A stretch of 64,000 bases of DNA from Ottowia sp. SB7-C50 (GTDB lineage: Bacteria > Pseudomonadota > Gammaproteobacteria > Burkholderiales > Burkholderiaceae_C), in contig NZ_CP136995.1 of assembly GCF_033110285.1 (NCBI RefSeq), forward strand, positions 2,170,001 through 2,234,000, written 5' to 3'. Below the pieces are notes generated by a model. It was not told the DNA's origin. It worked only from the letters and a program-made list of their open reading frames with translations, and did no database searches. Shown in pieces: positions 16,598 through 28,485 of this stretch (positions are counted from its first letter, which is position 1; each line of letters opens with the position of its first letter). The position numbers and the translations under genes are program-made.

Positions 16598-17736
16598 CTG
16601 ACCAGCCGCCCCTGCGGATCGTCGGTCACCACGTACAGCAGCCCGTCCGGCCCCTGCCGCACGTCGCGGATGCGCTGGCCCAGGCCCTGCAGCAGCTTGT
16701 GTTCGGCCACCACCTTGCCGCCCTTCAGTTCGATGCGGTTCAGGTACTGCATCTTCAGCGAGCCGACGAACAGGTTGCCCTTCCACGCCGCGCCATAGCG
16801 GTCGCTGGTCAGAAAGGCCATGCCCGACGGCGCGATGGACGGCGTCCAGTGGTGCAGCGGCGGCGCCAGGCCCGGCGCGCTGGCCTTGCCGCTGCCGATG
16901 GGGCTGCCGTCGTAGTTGACGCCAAAGCTGACCTGCGGCCAGCCGTAATGGCGGCCGGGTTCGGGCAGGTTGATCTCGTCGCCGCCCTGCGCGCCGTGCT
17001 CGTGCATCCACAGGCGCCCGTCCGGCCCCATGGTGGCGCCCTGGCCGTTGCGGTGGCCGTAGCTCCAGATCTCGGGCAGCGCGCCGGCCTTGCCGACGAA
17101 GGGGTTGTCCCTGGGCACGCTGCCGTCCTTGCCCACGCGCACGATCTTGCCCAGGTGGCTGCTCAGCAAGGGCGCGTCGTCGCGGCGCGAAAAGCGGTCG
17201 CCCAGCGTCAGGAACAGCGTGCCGTCCGGCTTGCCGTCCACCATGCGCTCGACGATGCGGCAGCCGAAGTGCGCCGTGCTGCTGACCTTGGGCTGCTGGC
17301 TGAAGATCACCCGCACGTCCTCCAGCCGCGTGGCGTCGTCCGACAGCCGGGCACGCGCCAGCGCGGTGCTGTTGGTGTTGCCCGGCCCCGGCTCGGCGTA
17401 GCAGAAGTAGATCGTGCGATGGCGCGCGAATTCGCTGTCGGTCACCACATCCAGCAGACCGCCCTGCCCGCGCGCGGCCACGTCGGGCAGGCCTTTCACC
17501 GGTGGCTGGATGCGGCCGTCTGCCTCGACCACGCGCAGGCGGCCGGGCCGCTCGGTGACGAGGAACCGCCCGTCCGGCAGAAACGCCACCGCCCACGGGT
17601 GCTGCAGCCCGCTGGCCACCGTCTCGTATTCGCCCGCTTCGGCGGCGCGCTGGGCCATGGCAGGGGCCAGCGCCGCCAGCGCGAGTGCGCCGATCCGCAC
17701 GCCGGGCGACCTGAGCAGACGACCTGACAAAGCCAT
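16579..17736 (-). CDS. PQQ-dependent sugar dehydrogenase (GDH-B/Asd family)
   Basis: This 385-residue periplasmic protein from the ATG at 17736 has an AAGGGGG ribosome site a few bases before it and a signal peptide (ALALAALAPAMAQ). It folds as a six-bladed beta-propeller of the soluble aldose sugar dehydrogenase kind: LQHPWAVAFLPDGRFLVTER, GGLLDVV, SSTAHFGCRIVE, WSYGHRNGQG, MHEHGAQGGDEIN and SGMAFLTSDRYG are all recognisable. It oxidises aldoses with PQQ as cofactor. No PQQ biosynthesis genes are in the window. Its end lies in a family A repeat. Confidence 0.9.
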   Translation of the reverse strand: MALSGRLLRSPGVRIGALALAALAPAMAQRAAEAGEYETVASGLQHPWAVAFLPDGRFLVTERPGRLRVVEADGRIQPPVKGLPDVAARGQGGLLDVVTDSEFARHRTIYFCYAEPGPGNTNSTALARARLSDDATRLEDVRVIFSQQPKVSSTAHFGCRIVERMVDGKPDGTLFLTLGDRFSRRDDAPLLSSHLGKIVRVGKDGSVPRDNPFVGKAGALPEIWSYGHRNGQGATMGPDGRLWMHEHGAQGGDEINLPEPGRHYGWPQVSFGVNYDGSPIGSGKASAPGLAPPLHHWTPSIAPSGMAFLTSDRYGAAWKGNLFVGSLKMQYLNRIELKGGKVVAEHKLLQGLGQRIRDVRQGPDGLLYVVTDDPQGRLVRVLPNS

Positions 17737-18068
17737 ATCAACCCCCTTGCATGAACCACTTGGCCCATTGTGGGCCATTGGCGGCCCGCGCGGCACGGCA
17801 ATGACAGGTGTTCCCAAACGGCGTTTGCGGGCCTTCCACAGGCTGATTTGCATCAAAACGTCTGCTTCGAGCCCGCGGATTTCGGGTAAACCCTGAGCAA
17901 TTGCAGGGCATCGGTGGACGACGGCATGGGCAGTTGTCCTACACTACGCCCCGGCATCCACGGGCCTGGGCCCTGATACCACCTCATTTTCGTCGGCAGC
18001 CGATGGCTTGGCTGCCAGCCTGACAGACCCGTGTACCGCCGACTGCGGTGCCGTGACAGAACGGATTC
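17737..18068. other. 332-bp divergent intergenic region, no gene
   Basis: This region lies between the sugar dehydrogenase and NlpC/P60 genes and must carry both promoters. A hairpin TGGCCCA/TGGGCCA occurs at about 17760-17777, close to the dehydrogenase start. A -10-like TACACT lies near 17940. No family repeat and no convincing small gene were seen. Confidence 0.5.
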
Positions 18069-18764
18069 ATGCTCAAGCCCGTCATCGCCACGATCCTGCT
18101 CGCCGCCAGCGTCCATTCCGCCCACGCGGCCCCCGGCCAGGATGATCTCGACAAGTTGCTCCTTCAGAAGGGGCTGGTTTCCCGCCTCAGCGACACCCTC
18201 CAGCAAGCCACCGACCGCGCCGGCGACCTGATCAAGAACGCCATGGGCTCGCTGGGCGTGCCCTACCGCCTGGGCGGAACGTCGGCCGACACCGGCTTCG
18301 ACTGCAGCGGCTTCGTGCGCGCCATGTTCCAGCAGACCGTGGGCCTGGTGCTGCCGCGCACCGCCGCCGACCAGGCCGCGACCACCGCCCGCATCGAAAA
18401 GGCCGACCTCAAGCCCGGCGACCTGGTGTTCTTCAACACCATGCGCCGCAGCTACAGCCACGTGGGCATCTACATGGGCGAAGGCAAGTTCATCCATTCG
18501 CCCCGCACCGGCTCGCACGTGCGGGTCGAGAACATGAACATCAGCTACTGGCAGAGCCGTTTCGACGGCGCTCGCCGCGTGCTGGCCAGCGATTCGCCCA
18601 GCCGGGCCGGGTCGGGCATCACCTCCACCTCGCGTGTAATCGACCGCGATTCGCCCGCGCCGACCACGGTGCGGCTGGGCGCCAACCTGAACCTGTTCGG
18701 CAGCTCGGCCAGCGCCAACAACGCACCGGTGGCCGATGTGGCGGCCGGCGGCGACAGCATCTGA
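18069..18764 (+). CDS. NlpC/P60 (C40) cell-wall peptidase
   Basis: This 231-residue exported protein has a signal peptide (VIATILLAASVHSAHA) and a gamma-D-glutamyl-diamino acid endopeptidase domain. The catalytic cysteine is in TGFDCSGFVRAMFQ, the first histidine in YSHVGIYMGEGKFIHSP and the second polar His in IHSPRTG. It cuts peptidoglycan stem peptides. About 60 Ser/Ala-rich C-terminal residues follow the domain and look disordered. A terminator 23 bp after the stop makes it monocistronic. Confidence 0.93.
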   Translation: MLKPVIATILLAASVHSAHAAPGQDDLDKLLLQKGLVSRLSDTLQQATDRAGDLIKNAMGSLGVPYRLGGTSADTGFDCSGFVRAMFQQTVGLVLPRTAADQAATTARIEKADLKPGDLVFFNTMRRSYSHVGIYMGEGKFIHSPRTGSHVRVENMNISYWQSRFDGARRVLASDSPSRAGSGITSTSRVIDRDSPAPTTVRLGANLNLFGSSASANNAPVADVAAGGDSI

Positions 18765-18786
18765 AGGCGCCCGCGCCCTTCCCCTG

Positions 18787-18809
18787 AAAGGCCCATCCGG
18801 GCCTTTTTT
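18787..18809 (+). terminator. Rho-independent terminator
   Basis: AAAGGCCC ATCC GGGCCTTTTTT: short, strong stem with T6, between convergent NlpC/P60 and deformylase genes; the A3 on the left makes it only weakly active in the other direction. Confidence 0.85.
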
Positions 18810-18842
18810 CTTGGGCGCGGCAGCGCCTGTGCCAGAGAAGCG

Positions 18843-19379
18843 TCAGTCGTCCGCGTCGCGCAGCCCAGGGAACAGCACTTCAGTGAAGCCAAAGCGCGTG
18901 AAGTCGCGCATCCGCATCGGGTACAGCGTGCCGATGAGGTGGTCGCACTCGTGCTGCACCACGCGGGCGTGAAAACCCTCGGCTTCGCGCTCGATGCGGT
19001 CGCCATACGGGTCGAACCCGCTGTAGCGGATGCGCCGCCAGCGCGGCACCACGCCACGCAGGCCGGGCACCGACAGGCAGCCTTCCCAGCCCTCTTCTTC
19101 CTCGTCACCCAGCGGCGTGATGACCGGGTTGCACAGCACGGTGCGCGGCACCGGCGGCGCGTCGGGGTAGCGCGGGTTGACGGCGTCGGTGCCGAAGATC
19201 ACCAGTTGCAGGTCGACGCCGATCTGCGGCGCCGCCAGCCCCGCGCCGTCGGCGGCTCGCATGGTTTCGAACATGTCGCGCACCAGCAGGTGCAGCGCGT
19301 CGGTGTCGAAAGCCTCGACCGGGCGCGCGTGCCGCAGCAGGCGCGCGTCGCCCATTTTCAGAATCTCGTGGATGGCCAT
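18843..19379 (-). CDS. def: Peptide deformylase
   Basis: This metalloenzyme removes the formyl group from new proteins. Its 178 residues from the ATG at 19379 contain all three motifs: [10 protein letters not shown] (45-54), EGCLS (99-103, with the metal Cys101) and HECDH (143-147, the other metal ligands and the catalytic Glu). The context is not the usual def-fmt pair, so a second deformylase is expected elsewhere. It starts head-to-tail after the small lipoprotein gene. Confidence 0.94.
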   Translation of the reverse strand: MAIHEILKMGDARLLRHARPVEAFDTDALHLLVRDMFETMRAADGAGLAAPQIGVDLQLVIFGTDAVNPRYPDAPPVPRTVLCNPVITPLGDEEEEGWEGCLSVPGLRGVVPRWRRIRYSGFDPYGDRIEREAEGFHARVVQHECDHLIGTLYPMRMRDFTRFGFTEVLFPGLRDADD

Positions 19380-19415
19380 GGCCCGATCATCGGGCATTTT
19401 GGCGCCGCGCCAAGG

Positions 19416-19760
19416 TCAGCGCCTGCCAAAGCCTCCGCGGCCGCCGCGGCCGTGCGCCCCGTGCCCGTGATGGCCCCGGTGCCCGTAGGAACGGCCGCCG
19501 CCCCAGCCACCCCAGATGCCGAGCGACACCGTCGGCCCCCAGTAGGCCCGGTAATACGGCGCGCTGTAGTAAGCGGCGGGCGCCCCGTAGTAGGCGTTGC
19601 CGTAGTACGGCGCGTAGCCGGGGTTGGAATAGACCACCGGCGCGCCGACTTCATACGGCCCCACCGGCGCCACCACGCAGCCGCCCAGCAATGCCGCCAG
19701 CGCCACGCCTGCGCCGGCCGCCAGCCGCCGCGCCAGAGAAGATGAACACTTGACCACCAT
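19416..19760 (-). CDS. Small Tyr/Gly/His-rich lipoprotein
   Basis: This 114-residue protein has a lipoprotein signal ending in ALLGGC (lipidated Cys at about residue 28) and a mature part of low complexity: repeated Tyr-Tyr pairs around YAPYYGNAYYGAPAAYYS, then Trp/Gly, then a C-terminal tail rich in His, Gly and Arg. Such proteins are membrane-anchored and of unknown function; the His-rich tail might bind metal, which is inference. The secreted protein at 61797-62177 has a comparable Tyr/Pro composition and a basic His tail. It lies 36 bp before the def start. Confidence 0.7.
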   Translation of the reverse strand: MVVKCSSSLARRLAAGAGVALAALLGGCVVAPVGPYEVGAPVVYSNPGYAPYYGNAYYGAPAAYYSAPYYRAYWGPTVSLGIWGGWGGGRSYGHRGHHGHGAHGRGGRGGFGRR

Positions 19761-19877
19761 GTCCGCTGCTCCTGAAAAAACCCTGATCGGGCGGCAGGCC
19801 GCGGCCGGTCGCCCCCGTGCACGCACTGTAGTACGGCCATGTAAAGCGCGCCTGACCGCCCCCGCGCCGGCGCTGGC

Positions 19878-22968
<3,091 letters not shown>

Positions 22969-23040
22969 ACGATGAATGTTCACGTTCAGCCCGAGTCATT
23001 GCCTGGCCATCGTCCGGTGGCTGCGAAGCAAGCCCGAAGA

Positions 23041-23145
23041 GGCCGCGGAGCAGGCCATGCCGGAACGCCGTGGCGCGGGCTTCGCCCGGCCACTGGCGTT
23101 GTCCCCCTTGGGGGGGAAGGCGCCGCAAGCGACTCAGGGGGGGGT
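23041..23145. repeat. Family E element, copy 2, downstream of zipA
   Basis: It runs from GGCCGCGGAGCAGGCCA through CCCCCTTGGGGGGG and GCAAGCGACTCAGGGGGGGG. It shares both ends and the middle with the element at 24262-24439, in the same orientation. It ends 7 bp from the zipA stop codon. Confidence 0.75.
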
Positions 23146-23152
23146 GTCATGT

Positions 23153-24229
23153 TCAGCTGAAGAGGCGCCGCGCCTGCGCCGAGCCCGCGGCCAGGTCGTG
23201 CGCCTCCAGCGTGTCGTACAGGCGCTCCAGATCGGCGCCGATGGTGTCGATCATGGCCGGCTGCAGCGCGTGGCCGGCATCGTCGGTGATGACGCCATTC
23301 ATCGCCTCGGCCAGCGCAAACGCGGCGTCGCGCAGTTGCGCAAACGGCTGCTCCTGGCGCAGCACCTGCGGCACGTCGAGGTTGAGCGTGACTTCCTTGA
23401 TGGCCGAGTGCGCGGGGTCTTCGGACAGCGCGGCGCGCGGGTCAAAGCTCAGGTCCAGCACCGGCGGCAAACCAGGCTCGCGCGAAGGCAGCACCATGCG
23501 GCCGGGAATGACCCCCGCCACAAAGCCCAGCCGGGCCGCCTGCTGCTGGATGAAGCCGGGGCTCCACGCCGTGGCGCGCGCGCGCAGCGTAAAGCCCAGT
23601 TGCGCGTCGTGCTGGCCGGCAAACTGGTCCAGCTCGCGCGCGCGGGCGACTTCGTGCAGCATCTCGGTGAATTCGGGCGCGCCGCCGACGGTATCGGCGT
23701 ATTGCTGCGTCTTCATCACGAATTCGGAATACTCGATTTCGTTGAGCGCGCCGGTGCGGTTGGCGAGCTGCACGCCCGCCTGCAGCGCCGTGTAGCGCTG
23801 GCCCGCGACGGGGTATTCCCACTCGCCGCTCTGTTCGTTCTGCCCTTCGACCGCGAACGGCTTGCTGCCCACACGCCGCGTCACCGGCAGCGCCGCCAGC
23901 AGCGCGTCGCCCGACACCACGCGCCCGTCCAGCGCAATCGGGGCGATGACGTCGATCAGCGCGTCCAGCCGCGGGCGCTTTTCGGGCGTCGGCAAGGGCC
24001 CGAGCGGCTGCAGGCTGGCCGCCGCGTCGAACGACGGCTCGATCCGCTCGGCCGTGGCCATGGCCCCTTCGATGGCCGGCTCGATGCGCGTTTCGCCCGC
24101 GGCCACCGGCGCCTCATCCGGCTGCGCCTGCCGCGGCTCGTTGCGCCGCGCGTTCCAGGTGTTGTAGGCGATCACGCCCCCCAGGATCAGGCCGCCTGCG
24201 ACGGCCAGGCCGACTTGAAGAGAACTCAT
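23153..24229 (-). CDS. zipA: Cell division protein ZipA-like
   Basis: This membrane-anchored division protein has 358 residues from the ATG at 24229. The N-terminal segment LQVGLAVAGGLILGGVIAYNTW is the membrane anchor with cytoplasmic C-terminus. A Pro/Glu/Ala-rich linker reaches to about residue 100, and the C-terminal half is the FtsZ-binding ZipA domain (FVAGVIPGRMVLPSRE and LRDAAFALAEAMNGVITDD). The position between smc and ligA is the usual one in this order. Family E elements flank it on both sides as direct repeats. Confidence 0.88.
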   Translation of the reverse strand: MSSLQVGLAVAGGLILGGVIAYNTWNARRNEPRQAQPDEAPVAAGETRIEPAIEGAMATAERIEPSFDAAASLQPLGPLPTPEKRPRLDALIDVIAPIALDGRVVSGDALLAALPVTRRVGSKPFAVEGQNEQSGEWEYPVAGQRYTALQAGVQLANRTGALNEIEYSEFVMKTQQYADTVGGAPEFTEMLHEVARARELDQFAGQHDAQLGFTLRARATAWSPGFIQQQAARLGFVAGVIPGRMVLPSREPGLPPVLDLSFDPRAALSEDPAHSAIKEVTLNLDVPQVLRQEQPFAQLRDAAFALAEAMNGVITDDAGHALQPAMIDTIGADLERLYDTLEAHDLAAGSAQARRLFS

Positions 24230-24261
24230 GCACGCGCTCCCTGCACAGAAGCATTTCCGAT

Positions 24262-24439
24262 GGCCGCGGAGCAGGCCACACCAGTGGACGCCATGGAGCG
24301 GGCTTGGCCCGGCCATTGGCGTCGTCCCCCTGGGGGGCTGAGGCTTGCGGCTCCAGACCTGCTAGTGCAGGTCTGGACAGGCCGAAGAGCCGCTGCCTCT
24401 GGCAGCGAGCACGTGGCTCGACCCGACTCAGGGGGGGTG
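24262..24439. repeat. Family E element, copy 3, downstream of smc
   Basis: It has the same outer sequence as 23041-23145 but carries about 70 extra bases that include the perfect hairpin CCAGACCTGC TAGT GCAGGTCTGG (24353-24376). It ends in GACTCAGGGGGGG, 3 bp from the smc stop codon, and may terminate transcription. Confidence 0.78.
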
Positions 24440-24441
24440 CG

Positions 24442-27400
24442 TCATGCCTCGGCCATCCCCACGGCACTTTCCATGTCGACGGCCACGATGCGCGACACGC
24501 CCTGCTCCTGCATGGTCACGCCAATCAGTTGTTCGGCCATTTCCATCGCGATCTTGTTGTGGCTGATAAACAGGAACTGCGTGCCCTGCCCGCTCATCTT
24601 GGTGACCAGCTTGGCATAGCGCTCGGTATTGGCGTCGTCCAGCGGCGCATCGACCTCGTCCAGCAAGCAGAACGGCGCGGGGTTCAACTGGAAGATGGCA
24701 AACACCAGCGCGATGGCCGTCAGCGCCTTTTCGCCGCCGGAGAGCAGGTGGATGGTCTGGTTCTTCTTGCCGGGCGGCTGGGCCATGACCTGCACGCCGC
24801 TGTCCAGAATTTCTTCGCCCGTCATCACCAGCCGCGCGTGCCCGCCGCCAAACAGCTCGGGGAACATGCGGCCGAAGTGTTCGTTGACGGTGTTGAAGGT
24901 GCCGCCCAGCAGCTCGCGCGTTTCGGCGTCGATCTTCTTGATGGCGTCTTCCAGCGTGGTCATGGCCTCGGTCAGGTCGGCGTTCTGCGCGTCGAGAAAC
25001 TGCTTGCGCTCGCGCGCCGTGGTCAACTCATCCAGCGCGGCCAGGTTGACGGCGCCCAGCGCCTGAATCTCGCGGTGCAGGCGGTCGATGTCGCCTTGCA
25101 GGCCTTGCAGGCGCACGTTGCTCTCAAGGATGGATTGCTCCACCGCCGCCAGGTCGGCCTGGGCGTCGGCCAGCAGTTGCGTGTACTGCTCGGTGCCTAA
25201 TCGCGCGGCCTGCTCCTTGAGTTGCAGGTCGGTGATGCGCTGGCGCAGCGGATCGAGTTCGCGCTCGAACTGCAGGCGGCGCTCGTCGGACGCGCGCAGC
25301 TTGGTCGTCAAATCGTCGTAGGTGCTGCGCTGCGCGCCCAGGGCCTGCTCGCGCTCCAGCTTCAAGGCCAGCGCGGTTTGCAGGCCGGCTTGCGCGGCGG
25401 CGTCGGTCAGGCGCGTGAGTTCGTCTTGCGCGCGCTGCTGCTCGGCGTCGATGCTAGACGCCTGTTGCGTGGCGGTGTCGATGGTGCGTGCCAGTTCGCC
25501 CCGGCGCGCTTCCAGGCTGCGCTGGGCAAACGTCGCTTCCTGCGCCTGCCGCTCTAGCGTGCGCTGCTGCTCACGCGCCTCGGCCAGCTTGCGCTCGGCC
25601 TCGATCACGCGCTCGTCCAGTTGCGCATGGCGCTCCTGCGTGTCGGCGAGCTGCATGTCGAGCTCTTCAAAGCGCGCTTCCGATGTGACGCGGCGCTCTT
25701 GCAGATCGCCCAGCGACGCATCCACTTCCGACAAGTCACCCGCAATCTGCTCGCTGCGCGCGCGGGTCTGCTCGGCCAGTTGTGTCAGCCGCAGCGTTTC
25801 CACCTGCAACTCGTGCGCGCGCTGCTGCGCCTCGGCGGCCTCGCGCCGCGTGCTCACCAGGCGCTGGCTGGCGTCGCTGTAGGCGGCTTCGGCCTTGATG
25901 AGGGCGTTGCGCGCTTCTTCGCTGATGAAGGACTGCGCGCGCTGCTGCTTTTCGAGGTTTTCGATTTCCTGCGCGCGCGCCAAGAGGCCCGCCTGCTCGG
26001 AATCGGGCGCGTAGAAGCTGACGCTGTGGGCGGTGATGCAATGGCCGCTCTTCACGTAAATGGCTTCACCCATTTTCAGCCGCTCGCGCGCAGCCAGCGC
26101 CGACTCGATGCTATCGCTGGTATAGCAGCCGGCCAGCCAGTCGGCCAGCAGCGCCTTCTGCCCCGGGTCATTCAGGCGCAGCAGATCGGCCAGTCGCGGC
26201 AGCGCGCCAGGCGCTTCGGGCAGCGCGGCGCTGGGCGGGCTGTAGAAGGCCAGCTTGGCCGGCGGCGCATCGGCCGCGAAGGCGCGCACCATGTCGAGCC
26301 GGCTGACTTCCAACGCGGCCATGCGCTCGCGCAGAGCGGCTTCCAGCGCGTTTTCCCAGCCGGCCTCCACGTGGATGCGGCTCCACAGGCCGGCCAGCCC
26401 GTCCAGCCCGTGCTTGTGTAGCCAGGGCTTGAGCTTGCCGTCGGTCTTGACCTTTTCCTGCAGGGCTTTGAGCGCCTCCAGCCGCGCCGACAGGTCGGCG
26501 TGCTTGGCGGACTCCTGGTTGACGGCCTGCTGCGCCGCTCGGCGGGCGTCGTCAAGCTGGGGCACGCTGTCTTGCAACTCTTGCAGGCGCGCGTCGGTGA
26601 CTTCGTGGCTCTCTTGCGCGGCGCCCAGTTGCGATTGCAGGTTGAGCAGGCGCTGCTGGTCGGGCGCGGCCAGTGCGTTCTTGTCGGCACTGAGTTTTTC
26701 GCGCCGCGCGTTCAACTGGCGCGTCTGCTCTTCGATGCCGCGCTGCTCTGCGGCCAGCACCTGGATCTGCTGCTGCACCTGGCCCACGGCCGTGCGCTGC
26801 TCGGCGGACTTGGCTTGCGCCTGGCGCAGCGCGTCTTCCAGGTCGGGCAGCGCGCCCTGCTGCTCTTCCAGTTGCGCGGCCAGGGTGATGGATTGCTCCT
26901 CGGCCTCGGCACCCCGGGCGGCCAGGTTCTCGATTTCTTCTTCGGCCTCGGACTTGCGCGCCGCCCATTGGCCGATCTGCTCTTTCAGCTGCAACAGGCG
27001 GCTTTCGGCGCGCTGGCGGCCTTCGACGACGAAGCGAATCTCGGCCTCCAGCCGGCCGACTTCGGCGCTGGCCTCGTACAGCAGGCCCTGGGCCTGGTTC
27101 ACCTGATCGCCCGCGGCGTAGTGCGCCTGGCGAATGGTTTCCAGATCGGCCTCGACATGGCGCAGATCGGCCACGCGCGATTCGAGGTCGTTGACGGCCT
27201 TTTCAGCGTCGGCCTTGAGCTTGACCTGGCCCTCTTCGGCCTCGGCGCGCTTCAAGAACCAGAGCTGGTTCTGCTTGAGCGACGCCGACGCCTGCAGGTT
27301 TTGGTACTGCTGCGCGACCTCGGCCTGCTTTTCCAGCTTTTCCAGGTTGGCGTTCAGCTCGCGCAGGATGTCCTCGACGCGCGTGAGGTTCTCGCGCGTG

Positions 27401-27957
27401 TCGGACAGGCGGTTTTCGGTTTCGCGCCGGCGCTCCTTGTACTTGCTGACCCCGGCCGCTTCTTCCAGAAACAGGCGCAGCTCCTCCGGGCGCGATTCGA
27501 TGATGCGGCTGATCGTGCCCTGGCCGATGATGGCGTAGGCGCGCGGTCCGAGGCCGGTGCCCAGAAACACGTCCTGCACGTCGCGCCGGCGCACCGGCTG
27601 GTTGTTGATGTAGTAGCTGCTGGTGCCGTCGCGCGTGAGCACGCGCTTGACCGAAATCTCGGCAAACTGTGCCCATTGCCCGCCGGCGCGGTGGTCGGCG
27701 TTGTCAAACACCAGTTCAACGGACGAGCGCGACGCCGGTTTGCGCGTGGTGGTGCCGTTGAAGATGACGTCCTGCATCGACTCGCCGCGCAGCTCGGATG
27801 CCTTGGATTCACCCAAGACCCAGCGCACGGCGTCCATGATGTTGGACTTGCCGCAGCCGTTGGGCCCCACCACGCCCACCAGTTGGCCCGGCAGCATGAA
27901 ATTGGTGGGTTCGGCGAAGGACTTGAAGCCCGAAAGCTTGATGGAGTTGAGACGCAC
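24442..27957 (-). CDS. smc: Chromosome segregation ATPase SMC
   Basis: This 1171-residue SMC protein is the core of bacterial condensin with ScpA and ScpB. The Walker A motif GPNGCGKSN is at residues 31-39; two long coiled coils run outward and back, with the hinge around residues 510-640 (LDGLAGLWSRIHVEAGWENA and neighbours); the C-terminal head has LSGGEKALTAIAL (signature) and CLLDEVDAPLDD (Walker B). Length is normal. It is first in the minus-strand set smc-zipA-ligA. It is one of the longest unbroken genes here, which argues against general poor sequence quality. Confidence 0.97.
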   Translation of the reverse strand: MRLNSIKLSGFKSFAEPTNFMLPGQLVGVVGPNGCGKSNIMDAVRWVLGESKASELRGESMQDVIFNGTTTRKPASRSSVELVFDNADHRAGGQWAQFAEISVKRVLTRDGTSSYYINNQPVRRRDVQDVFLGTGLGPRAYAIIGQGTISRIIESRPEELRLFLEEAAGVSKYKERRRETENRLSDTRENLTRVEDILRELNANLEKLEKQAEVAQQYQNLQASASLKQNQLWFLKRAEAEEGQVKLKADAEKAVNDLESRVADLRHVEADLETIRQAHYAAGDQVNQAQGLLYEASAEVGRLEAEIRFVVEGRQRAESRLLQLKEQIGQWAARKSEAEEEIENLAARGAEAEEQSITLAAQLEEQQGALPDLEDALRQAQAKSAEQRTAVGQVQQQIQVLAAEQRGIEEQTRQLNARREKLSADKNALAAPDQQRLLNLQSQLGAAQESHEVTDARLQELQDSVPQLDDARRAAQQAVNQESAKHADLSARLEALKALQEKVKTDGKLKPWLHKHGLDGLAGLWSRIHVEAGWENALEAALRERMAALEVSRLDMVRAFAADAPPAKLAFYSPPSAALPEAPGALPRLADLLRLNDPGQKALLADWLAGCYTSDSIESALAARERLKMGEAIYVKSGHCITAHSVSFYAPDSEQAGLLARAQEIENLEKQQRAQSFISEEARNALIKAEAAYSDASQRLVSTRREAAEAQQRAHELQVETLRLTQLAEQTRARSEQIAGDLSEVDASLGDLQERRVTSEARFEELDMQLADTQERHAQLDERVIEAERKLAEAREQQRTLERQAQEATFAQRSLEARRGELARTIDTATQQASSIDAEQQRAQDELTRLTDAAAQAGLQTALALKLEREQALGAQRSTYDDLTTKLRASDERRLQFERELDPLRQRITDLQLKEQAARLGTEQYTQLLADAQADLAAVEQSILESNVRLQGLQGDIDRLHREIQALGAVNLAALDELTTARERKQFLDAQNADLTEAMTTLEDAIKKIDAETRELLGGTFNTVNEHFGRMFPELFGGGHARLVMTGEEILDSGVQVMAQPPGKKNQTIHLLSGGEKALTAIALVFAIFQLNPAPFCLLDEVDAPLDDANTERYAKLVTKMSGQGTQFLFISHNKIAMEMAEQLIGVTMQEQGVSRIVAVDMESAVGMAEA

Positions 27958-28079
27958 TGGCGAAGGCGCGGCCGCAGCGGGCCGGTGTCAGGGTACGGGC
28001 AAAACGGCAATGATACCGTGCGGGGCTCCGGGCAATGGGCCTCGGGCTGCCAGCCAGTGGCTGTGTTTCAGCCCGAAAT

Positions 28080-28135
28080 TGCTATCCTTATGAGAGCATC
28101 TGGCGCAGACTGAACCAGCGCGGGAGCCCGTTTTC
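28080..28135. repeat. Family A-like repeat upstream of smc
   Basis: GCTATCCTTATGAGAGC followed by TGGCGCAGACTGAACCAGCGC and GGGAGCCCGTTTTC keeps the block order of family A, with a weakened core. It lies in the smc upstream region. Confidence 0.55.
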
Positions 28136-28160
28136 AAGCCCAACGAACCGGGCCGCCCTG

Positions 28161-28343
28161 TCAGACGCGGTCTCTCAGCCCTTTCACCCCGGCTTTTTCG
28201 GCGCAGTGGTCGCAGCAGAAGAAGCGCCCATCGCCGGCCTCCAGCCCGTGGCCCAGGATGCGCACCTTGCAGTGCTCGCAGCTGGGGGCCAGCTTGTGCG
28301 CGGCGCACTCAAAGCTGTCGAAGGTGTAGGTTTCGCCGGCCAT
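28161..28343 (-). CDS. Small Cys-rich protein with CxxC and CCxHC motifs
   Basis: This 60-residue protein has a pattern Cys/His, CEHC, Gly-rich spacer and FFCCDHCAEKAG. This looks like a compact zinc ribbon or prokaryotic metallothionein-like fold; I recall similar short proteins in related genomes. The start at 28343 is chosen because the upstream in-frame codons are Arg/Ala-rich and lack family features, and AAGGAGA lies before it. It is divergent from dapC. Metal binding is likely from the cysteines; the physiological role is unknown. Confidence 0.7.
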   Translation of the reverse strand: MAGETYTFDSFECAAHKLAPSCEHCKVRILGHGLEAGDGRFFCCDHCAEKAGVKGLRDRV

Positions 28344-28485
28344 GGCGGTCTCCTTGTCGGATGGTTGGTCAGCCCACTGTAGAAGCCGCGCAGCGCCGCC
28401 GCCGTAGGACGGCAACGCGTGGCGGGCGTCGGCCGCGCCGCAAGCGTGGCGGCGGACGGCCTGGGCCCCGCGGATAATCGCCGCC

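Noticed and set aside
26105-26140. Family A copy inside smc
   Set aside because: GCTATCGCTGGTATAGC matches only part of the consensus and the encoded residues fit the SMC hinge, so chance is likely.
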